Shown here in pieces: positions 35,228 through 47,642 of a stretch of DNA of 64,000 nucleotides. A model generated the notes under the pieces. The model did no database searches and was not told the origin of the DNA. It saw only the letters and a list, made by a program, of their open reading frames with translations. Origin of the DNA: Alopecurus myosuroides (taxonomy: Eukaryota; Streptophyta; Magnoliopsida; Poales; Poaceae). The stretch covers positions 402,246,814 to 402,310,813 of the forward strand of contig CM054057.1 of NCBI GenBank assembly GCA_028641055.1, in the 5' to 3' direction. Each line of letters starts with the position of its first letter. Within the stretch, counting starts at the first letter, position 1. Made by a program: the position numbers and the translations under genes.

Positions 35228-36853
35228 TGATGGCGGGTAAACACACGCTCGTTGGGAGACCCCAAGTGTAAGTTATGAAGAGTACAACAACAAGTTTTCC
35301 CTTAGAAAGAAACCAAGGTTTAATAGACCAGTAGGAGAAAGAAATCACTTCTGAAGGTTGATGACAACTAAAGTTGGCAGGGTGCACTACCAGGCTCAGC
35401 AGCAATGTGGAATCTGCACAACACAATCAAAATACTTTGCCCCAACGAAACAGTGAGGTTGTCAATCTCACCGGTTTTGCTAACACAAAGGATTAGATGT
35501 ATAGTATGGAAAATAGTACTTGTTTGCAGTAAATGAAAGAAAAAAGTGATGGCAGTGAATGAGAGGAAAACAATGATTGAAGTAAAGAAAACAGTGTTTG
35601 CAGTGGTTGTATTATCAGTGTAAAAGAATGGACCGGGGTCCACAGTTCACTAGTGGTGTCTCTCCATAAAAGATAGATAACATGCTGGGTAAACAAATTA
35701 CAGTTGGGCAATTGACAGATATAAAGGCTGCACCGTAGATCATATGCATGACATGATGTTTACTATGTGATTCATGCAGGCATTACAACCTAATTCATAG
35801 GCCGTTATCCAACTGCATATATGACTAATAATCCAGCCTCGGAGCGTCATCCAACCAAACCTCGGGTATTAAGTTGCAAGCAACAGATTATTGCCTTAAG
35901 TAAAGTGTGTAATGTAAACAATGAAAACATTGTTGTTTTCTCCCTAATGGCAACAACACATCCCCATCCGTTACATTTCTGTCACTCGAGCGTGAATGAA
36001 AGGGAGGCATGAACCCAATATCGAGCATAAATACTCCCTCTTGGAGTTAAAAGTATCAACTTGGCCAGAGCATCTACTAGTAATGGAGAGCATGCAAGAT
36101 CATAAATAACATAAACATAATAGATTGATAATCACTTGACATAGCATTCAATATTCATTGGATCCTAGCAAACTCAACATGTAGCATTACAAACAAATGA
36201 TCTTGATCATGTTAGACAACTCACAAGATCTAAACATGAGGCATAAAGAGGAGAAGACAACCATCTAGCTACTGCTATGGACCCGTAGTCCAAGTATGAA
36301 CTACTCACGCATCACTTCGGAGGAAGGCATGGTGATGAAGAGCCCTCCGGTGATGATTCCCCCTCCCGGCAGGGTGCCGGGGAGAGCTTCAGAACCCCCC
36401 GAACAAGGCTTGACGATGACGGTGGCTACAGAACTTTTTGTGGATGGAGGCTCGGGTATTTCGAATTAACCTAGGGAGGAGCTTAAATAGGCTAAAGGGC
36501 AACATCGGTGGGCGGCCATGGGGCCACACCACCTGGTGGCGCGACCAGGGGGACCGCGCCACCCTATGGTGTGGTGGCTCCAGGGCCCCCCTCTGGGTCC
36601 CCTCTGGACTCCGTCTACGTGACAGATTTCTAAGACCCTGGGATTTTGTTTCATCCAATTCCGAGAACATTTCCAGAACAACTTTTCTGAAACCAAAAAC
36701 AACAGAAAACAGGAACTGGCTCTGTGGCATCTTGTTAATAGGTTAGTCCCAGGAAATCCATAAAAATGACATAAAATGTATAGAAAACATGTAGCATATG
36801 ACATGAAAACAACATGGAACATCATAAATTATAGATACGTTTGAGACGTATCA
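35228..36853 (-). repeat. Element C 3' LTR (1626 bp, full length)
   Basis: On the plus strand it starts TGATGGCGGG and ends GACGTATCA. It contains about 880 bp (roughly 35710-36586) missing from the 5' LTR. Small ORFs here on either strand look like chance frames. Confidence 0.92.
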
Positions 36854-38956
36854 AGCATCCCCAAGCTTAGTTCTACTCGTCCTCGAGTAGGTAAAACAAT
36901 AAAAACAAAATAATTTCTGAATTGACATGCTACCAACATAAACTTGATCATCAAATTGGTAAAAACATTTGTAAGCTGAGATCATAGTACTCTAAACACA
37001 TGCATGATAAATATAATTCTAACAATGAAACTTAGCAATCATTTTTCATCATGAAAAGTAACTCAAATAAAAGATCATAAATAATAATGCACTTGAAAGT
37101 TATACATTTGTTTCGATCATGAAGAAAACCTAGCAAATTGGTATTTTGCTTGTCCTTAAAAGTGGGGAAAAACATAAATGTCAGGACACCTTCAAAGTTC
37201 AAGTGGATGACTAGAAACAAATAATTTGAGAGCAAGTAATAACATATCATGAATCAATCAATAATAATCTTTAGGACTGATGCACATTATACTCAGAATG
37301 ACAAGTACACTCTCTTAATTGTGCATAAAGTTAGAAGATGGAGACTCAACATAAAAGTAAAATAAAGGCCCTTCGCAGAGGGAACCCAGGATTAACTCAT
37401 GTGCTAGAGCTTTTTATTTTATAAACAGAGGTACTGAAAATATTTTTTAGAGAGGTGTATGCTTATGTCAATGAATGGTAAACAGAAAATACAGTACGTC
37501 GCAAGCCAACTAGAATTCACAAGAGCGGCTCCCATTGACGTACGCAAGTGGGGTCAGAAGGTCATCCATCTTCTCTTTTGTTTACACAATTATGCTTTGA
37601 CTGATAAATCAGTGGAAAATAGTGAAGATAATTTAGTAGTAACCAATTTTAGGGCTGGGCACCCTGCTGCCAGCTCTTCTATCAATTTGGATAAGCGGAT
37701 GTGCGACTAGTCGAGGTGTGTAAAGTCCAATCAACAAGTGAGATAAAGATTCTCTATTTACGTCCTCATGAGCTAAAACAAGAACACAAAATAGGTATAA
37801 TTTTGAAGGTTTTAAAGGTAGCACATGAGAAATTTACTTGGTTGTGGCGGTAAATACCATAGGTAGGTATGGTGGACACATTTGGCATACTTTGGTTTTT
37901 GGGAGTTGGATGCACGAGTAGAGCTCATACTCAGTACAGGTGGAGGCTAGCAAAAGACTGGGAGCGACAAATTAAGAGAGCAATAATGGCCATAATCATG
38001 CATAGCAGATAAAAACATTATTAACCAAAGCATAAATGGTATTGCAAGCCAAAAACTAAATGATCATAGAGGCTATAGGTGACTGGTTTGTAGTCATAAC
38101 ATGGTGTAAGCATGCGCCAAGTCAACCAAATAAAGCATTCGAAGGAGAATACCACTATATTATGCTTCAATGTGATAAAAACAACTCATGATTCTTTCAA
38201 TGAGACATTAAGCACTCTCAGATATTTGAGACAAGTCATGCTACAATAATAGTTACTAAGCATATAATTAAAATAATATTCAACATGACATGATAAAGTC
38301 TAGCCACAGTATAAACAAGCTTGTTTTTGCACCGTTATAAGTATGAAATATTTTACTGCTTTCCAACGCCAATCATTTATTTAAACAAAACTCTCTAGAA
38401 TATATATCAATGAAACAAGAGAGTAATAATACTACTCTACTAGAATTAACAGCTCTCAATAAGAGATGCATGAAAAAAAGGAGCTAAAGGATTTGCAGCA
38501 GCTAGAAGAAAAATGAAGAATACGAGTATTCATATAAAAAAGCGGAGCGTGTCTCTCTCCCACACAAGAATGCTGGGTTCCAACTAAGTTTATTGCAGAA
38601 AGGAAAACAAAAAAACAAAAAAAATAAACAGACGCTCCAAGTAAAGTGCATATGACGTGACCGAATAAAAATATAGTATCAGTAGAAGTGACCTGATAAG
38701 TTTCTGACGAAGAAGGGGATGCCTTGGGCATCCCCAAGCTTAGACGCTTGAGTCTTGATGGAGTTTTCTGGGATGGGCCACGGGGGCATCCCCAAGCTTA
38801 GGCTTTTCACTCTTCTTGATCACATTATATCACCCTCTTCTCTTGACCCTTGAAAACTTCCTTCACACCAAACTTAAAGTAATTCTCATTAGAGGGTTAG
38901 TGCATAATAAAAAAATCACATGTTCTCCTTGGACAAAAGCATTATTAATACTTTTT
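36854..38956 (-). other. Element C 3' internal region, non-coding
   Basis: The purine-tract region AAGCTTGGGGATGCT abuts the LTR (36854-36868). AAGCTTGGGGAT recurs near 38730-38745 and again near 38790-38800. The rest is AT-rich with no open frame of note on the minus strand. It ends at the LINE's target duplication (38943-38956). This matches the long untranslated 3' part usual in Athila-like elements. Confidence 0.65.
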
Positions 38957-40022
38957 TTGGGTGCTCGGCGGCGGCGTAGCGGGCGGCGCGGGGGAGCCAG
39001 GAGAGCAGTTTGGAGGGCTTCGGGGAGTACTCTCTGCCATCGGAAGCGGATCCTGCGTCCACCCCGCCCCGGGGTTGTACCCGGACAGCTCGACAACGTG
39101 GCAACCTACGAGAGGCAGGGAAGATCCTTCCTCCGAAAAAAGCGCTACAGTGGCGATGTACTAGAAGCACCGAGGTGAAAGGTGATCCCTTGGCGACTGC
39201 GTAGGCAATGTCGACTGACGAGGCATTTTGTCCGGACAATCATCTCTGGTGAAGGCTCCTCCTCACGGATCTGGTCACCGGCGCCGTGCGGGTGCTCGCA
39301 TCGGAGATGCCGTCGCCTACCCTCGAGCGGGGTGTCCACTGGTCGGACCTCACAGATGAGGAAGACACAGAGGCGGCAGAGCGCCTGGAGGCCGAGCGCT
39401 TGTGCTCACCACCAGCTCTGCCCACTCTCACGGATTTCCTCGAGGTGGCGGCTTGTTCCCCGTGGCAAATTCTGGCGTCTCGTCGGCCTTCCTTGACGCG
39501 ACGGTCGTTCACCGGCGGAAGGGCTCCGGAGGTGGTGGCGGCTGCCCTGTTGGCTGCTGGGGACATCCGCATGAGGAAAAGGGAGGCGAACTCGGGGCTC
39601 GCCGCTGGGATTGCTGGCCCTAGGTCGCCGGCGGCCGATGCGGTGGTGGCTCGCTGCCGCCCGGGCCATTCCCCGTACGTGGTTCAGCTGGGAGATGCAG
39701 GGGAGGAGACAGGACCTTCCGTTTTTGGGCATGGGCCAGAGGCCGTGCGAAATCCTAGGCATGCTTTGATGGGCCCGGTAGCCCGACCCATCATGGGCTG
39801 GCGTAGCTAGGACCCTCGAGCGGCCGGTGGGCTGCCGGCGGCCAGCAGAATCGGCATGTGGCCGCTTTTCTCTCGACCCTGAAGGAGGCTCCATCCCTAG
39901 ACTTAGGTTTTCCGGCCTCACGCCGCCAGGTCACGCGCCTCGGTCCCCAAGCTCGCTGTGTTCGAGCCACACCTGTGCCGCTTCCGCTTGTCCGCACATT
40001 CGCCGCCGTGGTCACGGCTCCG

Positions 40023-40388
40023 ATGAAGCGGACGCGAGACGACCGCTCCCCTCCCCGTCGCGGGCGCTCGCCGCCACCTCTCTCCCCACCGCTGGCCCGT
40101 GCGCCGACCCTACCCTACCGTCCCCCACCACGCAGGTCGCCGGCCCAATCTCCGGGTGGTCGCGCCTCGCCTGGGCGCTGGTCGCGGGAGGGCCGGGCGC
40201 GTTGCCTCGCCGCTGACCTGGCCGTAGCGGCTCGGGTTGGTCTGGTCGTAGGCCGGGCGGCTCCTCTCCGCTCACGGGGTCGCTGGGGGCGCGGGCAAGG
40301 GAAAGCGCCTTGCGCGAGGATTTGTTGCGGGCGGATGGACCCCGAGCGGCCGGCGCGCAGATGCAGGGAGATACGCATGGAGGGCTGA
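40023..40388 (+). pseudogene. LINE ORF1 N-terminal part (Arg/Pro-rich), frameshifted
   Basis: ATG 40023 opens MKRTRDDRSPPRRGRSPPP, the basic, proline-rich start typical of grass LINE ORF1 proteins. The frame closes at 40388. Its continuation lies in other frames (for example 40576-40827, LLRREPLTLLGHEIDVGF). It probably once formed one nucleic-acid-binding protein with the fragment at 40772. The 5' flank 38957-40022 is leader; ORFs read in it (39286-39810 and others) lack supporting motifs. Confidence 0.5.
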
Positions 40389-40771
40389 TGATGGATCGCC
40401 CTATGCAGGGATCTGGCCATTCTGAATTCCAGGGACCAAGACGTGATGCATCGCGCGGGGGGGGGGTGGCGGCCGAATCATGACCGTTCTCCTCGCCGTG
40501 AAGCTCGGCCCCGACCGTTGATGGTGCGGCGGTGATCCCGAAGAAGAAGAAGAATATAAAAATAAGAAGAAGGTCGTGCAGAGTGACGGTGATGGTGCAG
40601 CCGTGGTGTCAGATGGGATACCGGGTGGTTCCTCCTACCATGTGGTTCCCGGCGCGACGCCCCAGCTGCTCCGGAGGGAGCCTCTTACGCTCCTGGGTCA
40701 CGAGATTGATGTAGGTTTCTACTACATCGACCTCGGGGGGATCAAGCTCTCTGCTCTGGAGTTTAATTGCA

Positions 40772-42457
40772 GTGGTGAAGGTTCTCCCAGACCTGGCCAG
40801 ATCGCCATCCGTGGAGATCTCTGCTGAGTCGATCCGCGCGGCTTTCCCGTTACTTGAGCCGGAGGCTCCCTGGGTGGTCACTACGCTGTTTACCTCGGAG
40901 TTCGCTCTGGACTTCCCATCTCTTGGGCTACTCAAGACCCTGTCCTGGGGCGAGTCTACCACACTCCCCGGATGCAACCTCAAGGTCTACATCGAGCAGT
41001 CTTCCATCGACCCAGCTTCGCTTTCCACGCTCGCCTCTGTCTGGATCCTGGTCCACGGCATCTCTCCCGAGGCAAAGATTGTTCCTATCGTGGATCAGAT
41101 ATCCCAGGCCGTGGGTTACCTTCTGGAGGTGGATGAGGCCTCTCTCCTGGGGTGTGGCCCGGTGCGCCTACGGATGATGGTCCCTGATGTCTCCAAGCTG
41201 GAGGGTCCTCTGCCACCTTTCTATTTTGATGGGGTGGACAAGCCCCTTAGCGTGAAGGTGGAGGCGGTGTGTGCTCAGTTGGGATCTTCGCCTTTGCCCT
41301 CTCGCTGCTCCCCGTCCCCCCACAGTCACATTTCCTCAGAGGACGGGGATGACTCCTCAGACGACAACTCTCACTCTAGTCCTCGGGAGGACATGGCCCC
41401 TGCTACGGTCGCGGATCCTCTGCCCGGGGATCCACAGCCGGGTGGGGCGGTGGTGAACTCCTCTGTCCCAGTGGCTCAGGTATCTTTGCATGTGCCTTCT
41501 CTTCCAGCTCCGGTCACTCTCCCTAAGAGTGCTCCGGCCAAGCTGGCCCTGGTGGATGTTTCTCGGCACGTCACACAGCTGACCCCGAGGATCCCATTCT
41601 CACGGTATGGGTCAAACTTCTGTGAGGGCCCTTGATCCCTGGATCTGGCGAGTCTAGTCTCTGACGCTCTCCACGGTCTGTCCTCACCACTATCTGGTTC
41701 GATTGAGGCTGCGGACTCGGGGGGATTGAGCATGGAGGTGGCTGCGCCAGACTCGCCTCGCTCTCCGGGGGTGGTATGTTACACCCACTCTCCAGGGACT
41801 CCTCCTACTCCACCTCAGGGTTCCCCGACCCGGGTGTCTGCTACTCCTGCACCGGTCACTAGTGCCCTGGGCACGGTCGTCCCCGCTACTCCCGTGACTG
41901 GGGCCACGGCTCGCCATAGCGCCCGTCTTGCTCGGGCCAGGACGGGGGCGGAGACCGTCAAGTCATTGATGGTGGAGGTTGCCTCTCGTCGTCAGGAGGT
42001 CTGTTGCCTTGAGTCGGGTACGTCTCGTCCCCCTACTTCCACCCCAGCTTCCTCTTGCCCTTCATCAGGTTCTAGGTTTTCGGTTCTCGATTCGGTGCCT
42101 CTGGAGCATTTGGAACAGGTTGCGGCTGGCTGTGGTGTTATCTTTTGGGGTGAATGTGGGACCCGGATGGAGAAGATTGAGGCCATCAGGGCTAGGGAGA
42201 TTTACGAGGGTTCTCTAGCGGCTGCTCGAGCCCAGGCCGAGCACGAGCGGCTGGTTCCCTCGACGTCTACTGGACCTACACATGTCACTCCGGGGTCCGG
42301 CTATGATGGTTCTCCCCGGCCCACAGGGCGGCTGCCCCCAATGCTCCCTCAAGTGGCACAGAAGCGGGGACGGACCCCTAAGGCGAAGTCTAGGCCCTCG
42401 ACCAGTGGTAGGCCCCCCTCGGTCCCCCCTATGGGGACCCCCCGAAGATATTTCCCA
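40772..42457 (+). pseudogene. LINE ORF1-like protein, DUF4283-type core
   Basis: A frame with a DUF4283-like core: SVWILVHGISPEAKIVPIVD, then VGYLLEVDEASLLGCGPVRLRMM. This domain binds RNA in plant L1 ORF1 proteins. An in-frame TGA at 41633-41635 (probably a CGA to TGA change) interrupts it. The same frame then continues through a Ser/Pro-rich linker and RHSARLARAR up to the endonuclease start at 42458. No zinc knuckle is seen in this copy. The N-terminus is frameshifted away. Confidence 0.75.
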
Positions 42458-45400
42458 ATGAGTGTCTCCACTTTTATTTGGAATATGCGGAGGTTCGGGG
42501 CGGACGACCAACAGCTCCAGCTCGCCGATTATATGCGGCGGGAAAAGGTTAATATCGTGGGCTTGCAAGAAACAATTAGGCAGGACTTCTCCATCGTTGA
42601 GCTTTAGAGACTCAGTTTCCACAAGTTTGCTTGGCATTGGCTCCCGTCCTCGGGACACTCACGGGGATCCTCCTTGGCGCTAAGGAGGATACCTTTCAGG
42701 TTGATGATATGGACAACGGGGAGTTCTTTGTGAGCATGTCGCTTACCCATAAACGTTCTAATCTCCGGTGGAATGGTTATTGTCTATGGCCCCGCGGACC
42801 ATAGAAGGTCAGTTGAGTTCCTGGCCGAGCTAACGCCAAAAGTGGAGCGAAGTCCCATACCGGTGGTCATAGAGGGTGACTTTAACCTCATCCGTTCCCC
42901 TAAGGAAAAAAGCTCGGACAATGTAGACATCCCCAAGATGCGGATGTTCAATGAATTCATCGCTAATCTGGCTCTGCACGAGATAGAGCGGGTGGGATTC
43001 CGATATACATAGACTAACAATCAAGTGGACCCAATCCGGAGCGCCCTGGATCAGGTACTTGTTTTGGTGGAGTGGGAAGTTGCCTCCCCCTATCTTCTCT
43101 TCGGGCACTCACTCGCGTAGGATCGGACCATACTCCCCTCCTATTTTCATCCGGAGGGGGGCTCGCCCTAAGTCCCAATCGGTTATACTTTGAGGACTTC
43201 TGGGTAGACCAGCCAGGTTTTGTGGAATTGGTGGGCCTCAAATGGGCGGAGGCTGTGGCCTCCCCTCCTCGAGTATATAAAGTGTTGGAAGTCTGGCATC
43301 ATTGTGCCAAGATGATACGCCAATTTATGAAAGGGTAGGGAGAGAATGTGGATGTGGACATCCGTAGACACAAAGCATCGCTTCTGTTGCGGATCCAGAC
43401 GTTGGATTCTGCGGCAGATTCAGTGGGGCTATCTCTCGATGAGTGGCTGCAGAGATACTCCCTGGAGGCGTCTCTTATGGTGATTTATAGAGGCGAAGAG
43501 ATCTTATGGCGTCAGCGGAGCCGTCAGAAATTGCTGTTGATGGGAGATGCCAACATGGCCCATTTCCATGCCATTGCTAACGGGAGGCGCCGGAAGTGCT
43601 CTATCCCGTGTCTCTGGGCAGACGGCCGCCTCCTTGAGGAGGCACAAAAGCTATCTGCCCATATTTAGTCCTTCTACAAGGAGCTCTTCTGGGCAGCACC
43701 CCGCTCGGGGGTGGCGTCATCGAGAGAGCTTTGGCGCGCACGCGCACTAGTCTCGGATAACGAGATTGCGGATATCACACTCCCATTCCTGCCAAAGGAG
43801 GTTAGGCGGGCCATTATGGACATGAAGGCCAAATCGGCCCCAGGCCCGGATGGCCTACCAATATCCTTCCAAAAAAATTGGGGTTCTCTTCAGGCGGTGA
43901 TTATGCCAATGTTCCAAGAGTTCTACATTGGGACATTGGTAATGACGCGCCTGAATTTTGGCGTGATTAGTCTGATCCCCAAGCTGACTGGTGCTTCGGA
44001 TATTCACCAGTTTCGGCCGATCATAGTGACTAATGTCATACATCGGATCTTTGCCAAATTCTGCGCGACTCGGTTGGCCCCGGTGGTAAAACAGTTAACT
44101 CATCCCCAGCAATTTGCCTTTACCAAGGGTCAATCCATTCATGATGGGACTCTGCTGCTTCATGAGATCATTCATGAAGTGAAGGCGTGCCACCTTAAGG
44201 GCGTGTTCCTGAATCTGGATTTCCAAAAAGCGCATGATCGGCTGGACTGGGTATTCCTACGCCAAGTCCTCGAACGTTGGGGGTTTGATAACCGTGTCAT
44301 CTTCTGGATTATGCAGATCGTTTCGAGCGGAAACACGACAATAAATATTAATGGGATATATGATCTTACTTTAGATCCTCATGCGGGGTGAGACAGGGGG
44401 ATCCTATATCCCCCATTCTGTTCAACCTGGCAGTAGACTCTCTGGCTACTATATTAGACTTGTCCAAGGAAGTCGGCCACATATCATGTGTGGTCGGGCA
44501 CTTGATCCCAGGAGTAGGGGTGACCCACCTCCAATATGCGGATGATACGATGATTATGGTGGAGGGCTTAGAGATGGATATCTTCAATCTCAAATTCCTC
44601 CTCCTCTGCTTTGAGGCTATGTCGGGCCACAAAATAAACTTTGACAAAAATGAGGTGGTGGTCCTAGGGTTTCCCCCAGAGGAGCAACAACGGATAGCGG
44701 GCAACTTCAACTTAAGTTGGCCGGCTTCCTGGTTGAATATCTGGGGGTCCCGCTGGGGGCCTCGAGGATCCTGATGAGGGACCTTGAGCCTCTCGTGGGG
44801 CGGGTAAGGGAAAAGGATGAACCATGGCGCGGTAGGTTCACCTCTAAAAGGAGCAAGACCGTGATTATTGATTCCTTCCCCTCCAGCCTGCCCATGTATA
44901 TGATGGGCCTCTATCTGTTACCTAAAGGGGCCCATAAGGCATTTGACAAAGAGCTCTCGCGCTTTTTCTGGTCGGCGTTCAATGGACAACAAAAGTACCA
45001 CATGGTCAAGTGGGCTCATGTTTGTGCCCCCAAGGACTATGGGGGCATAGGGATTCTGGCCTCCCGGAAGATGAACTCCGTGCTAATGATGCGATGGGTA
45101 TGATGTATCTTGCAGGACGATGGAGGGTTATGGCTTCAACTCATTAAAGCCAAGTATCTTAGAGGCTGCCCTCTATTGTCCTATGAACACCGTGAGGGAT
45201 CCCAATTTTGGTGATCCATCCATCAGGTATGAGATCAGAAAGGGCACGCGGTTCATCGTGGGGAATGGCAGGTCCACCTTGTTCTGGGTAGATGCGTGGT
45301 TGGAGGAGTGGCCTCTCCAACTTGTTTACACCGAGCCTCTTTGCCATCTGTTCAGATCCAACACTGTTGGTTGCGGACGCCACACCGAATGGAGTTTGGA

Positions 45401-45764
45401 ACATCTCGTTCTGGAAGACATTTGGTGCGATCGAAGAACCCGCTTGGAATGAGCTGCGGGCTACGTTACCGGGCTCCTTAGACGAAGCTCCTGATAGTTT
45501 TACATGGCGGCTAACACAGCTGGGTCTTTCTCGGTTAAGTGGGCATACCGCAGCCTCTTTCAGGGACAGGGGAAAACATGTTTGGCTAAGCTTTGGAAGG
45601 CCCCTTTACCTTTGAAGATTAAGATTTTCGTTTGGCAACTTCTGCGCGGCCGTCTCCCCTTAGGGGTGGAGGTGCGGAAGCGTCAAGGGCCGGGTGATGG
45701 CAAGTGTCCATTATGTGGGATTCCAGAGATGCCTCTTCTGGGTTGTTTTTGCCGGGATGACTAG
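42458..45764 (+). pseudogene. LINE ORF2: APE endonuclease, reverse transcriptase, zf-RVT, broken
   Basis: Domains in order: AP-type endonuclease (FIWNMRRFG, VNIVGLQET, VVIEGDFNLIRSP, SDHTP; 42470-43150); RT (APGPDGLP, GVISLIPK, FRPI, then QGDPISPILFNLAVDSL and LQYADDTMIM; 43790-44640); thumb/connection (YLGVPLGA to GGIGI); and a C-terminal zf-RVT region (LWKAPLPLKIKIFVWQLLRGRLP, CPLCG; 45500-45750). In-frame TAG codons lie at 42605-42607, 43010-43012 (Trp expected), 43336-43338 and 43666-43668. Frameshifts occur near 43160, 44390 and 44720, and again after 45100. The enzyme would nick target DNA and reverse-transcribe LINE RNA. This copy cannot. Confidence 0.92.
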
Positions 45765-46184
45765 GACTCTCTGGACGATTAGGAATAATATGGTTATATA
45801 ACGGATCTTTCTTTGACGTGCAGTTGATTCGATGTTACTTTTTTGCAGTAGTGGCACCCGTTATGTAGACAGCGGGACCAGGCTTAGCTGTACGACATTA
45901 TCGACCGTTTGGTGGCGACGGTGCGATGGATCTCCACCCCCTCTACAAGATGAGCCCCACAGGAGGATAGGCCGTTGCTCCCCAGCGCCCATCTACGCAC
46001 CCTCCTTTCCTTTTCCTTTTTCTCGTTTATTGGATCTTTGGGCTTACTTGTGCTGTTGCCCCGGCGAGCTATTGTTTGTCTCTCTCCTTTATGCTGGTGA
46101 CTGTGTTCTATGAACTCGATTCAGTGGTTGCTTTATTTATAAAGTGGGGCCATAATACTTTTTTGGTAAATATTAATACTTTTT

Positions 46185-46652
46185 AAACATTAGCTACAAC
46201 TAATGATGTTTCGTGGAGCAAAGAAATCCACTCAACATTGTAAAAGAGAGAATGCAAGTAAAAAGGCAGAATCTGTCAAAACCAGAACAGTCTGAAAGAT
46301 GAATTTTTTCGAGGCACTTATGTTGCTCAAATCGAAAAACTTAAAACCAGACAAAGTTTTAGAAATAGCTGAGGGTTAATCATAAAAAATTTCAAGTCAT
46401 TTTTATCTTTCTGTGAATTTATACGAATTTAATAGTGGACAATAGAAATCTGTTTTTTGCACAAAATTCCAAATCTAACTTCAACTTTTCACTAGAGACT
46501 TTACTTGGCACAACAAATACGAGAAAATAAAGATACAAAGGAGTTGATACAGGAGTAAACAATACCTTGACTCAAAGAAAACAGAAGAAAACATTGCAAA
46601 AATAAAAACACGGGTTATCTCCCAAGAAGTGTTTTTCTTTAATGCCTTTTAG
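46185..46652 (-). other. Element C interior between protease and LINE, non-coding
   Basis: AT-rich. On the minus strand, just after the protease stop, comes CTTCTTGGGAGATAACCC followed by a T-rich stretch. This resembles the CTTCTTGGGAGGCAACCC motif found after the coding part of Sabrina-type elements. No open frame is seen. Confidence 0.5.
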
Positions 46653-47348
46653 CTAGGCCCATAAAACAAGAATCAAGTATTTTTCAAGTGAAAAAGCATC
46701 CAATTTGTAACTTGTTCTAATAATAGAATCAAAAGGCAACTTAATTATCTTCCTAGGAAAGTGTTCCATACCTTTCTTGAGTGGGAATTGGTATTTAATA
46801 TTCCCGTCTTTTATATCAATAACAACACCAACAGTTCTAAGAAAAGGTCTTCCCAAAACAATAGGACAAGAAGCATTGAATTCAGTATTCATAACAATAA
46901 AATCAACGGGGACAAGGTTATTGTTAACCATAATATGAACATCATCAACTGTACCCAAAGGTTTCTTTCTAGCATTATCAGCAAGACGAACATCCAAATA
47001 ACAGTGTTCCAAAGGTGGTAGATAGAGCATATCATAAAGTTTCTTAGGCATAACAGAGATACTAGCACCCAGATCACATAAATCATTACAATTAAAATAT
47101 TTCACTTTCATTTTAATGATGGGCTCCCAACCATCATCTAACTTCCTAGGGACAGAGGCTTCATGTTTTAATTCTTCTTGTCTAATTTGCATGAGAGCAT
47201 TTGTAATATGTTTTGTGAAATCCAAATTCATAGCACTAGCATTAGGACTACTAGAAAGTTTTTGTAGGAACATAATCATCAAAATCAAGATCATTTTTAT
47301 CAAAGGTAATGGGACCATTTTCTCCCATATTTCAATTTTTTTAGCACT
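46653..47348 (-). pseudogene. Element C aspartic protease (Athila type)
   Basis: A minus-strand frame open from the E insertion (47348) to a stop at 46653. The protease core reads CDLGASISVMPKKLYDML, the DLGAS form normal for Athila-like elements; then VDFIVMNTEFNASCPIVLGRPFLRT. With element E and one TTTAT copy removed, this frame is continuous with gag at 59790. It would process Gag. It lacks any following RT. The domain looks intact, but the upstream gag frame is broken, so no functional product is expected. Confidence 0.85.
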
Positions 47349-47642
47349 TTTATTGTAGCGCCCTCACATTTAATAATGTAAGAACTACTGTGTTAAGTGC
47401 TAGTCCCTGGATCAATGCCAGCACCACAGAACAAAATGTAAAGTATCATTGCAGAAGTATCAAAAATATTACAAAGGATCCAGAATAGCCAAGTATAGCT
47501 TTATTACAAAGTGCATAGTCTTGAAAGACTAGCAAAACTCAGAGTTCTAAACATCAGAAATAAACATAGCAATGAGCCTCCATCTTCAATCATGCGCCAC
47601 ATGCATTACATGTTGGGTGTAGACTCGAGTCCAAGCACTTGA

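Larger units (their letters stand above)
38957..46170 (+). mobile_element. Plant L1-type LINE (7.2 kb), degenerate
   Basis: A plus-strand non-LTR element inserted in C. The target duplication TATTAATACTTTTT lies at 38943-38956 and 46171-46184. The 5' end is very GC-rich (38957-40500), consistent with an internal promoter and leader. ORF1-type and ORF2-type coding regions follow. The 3' end is a short TTTATTTATAAAG...TTTTTTGGTAAA tail without a long poly(A). It appears to be full length. Many stops and several frameshifts make it inactive. Confidence 0.92.

Noticed and set aside
39286..39810. 174-codon ORF in the LINE 5' region
   Set aside because: GC-rich leader sequence with overlapping frames on both strands and no LINE ORF1 motif; the ORF1 start signature is at 40023.
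38943..46184. LINE region as a possible host gene with endonuclease/RT-like domain
   Set aside because: A perfect 14-bp target duplication, ORF1/ORF2 order and many stops identify it as a dead LINE.
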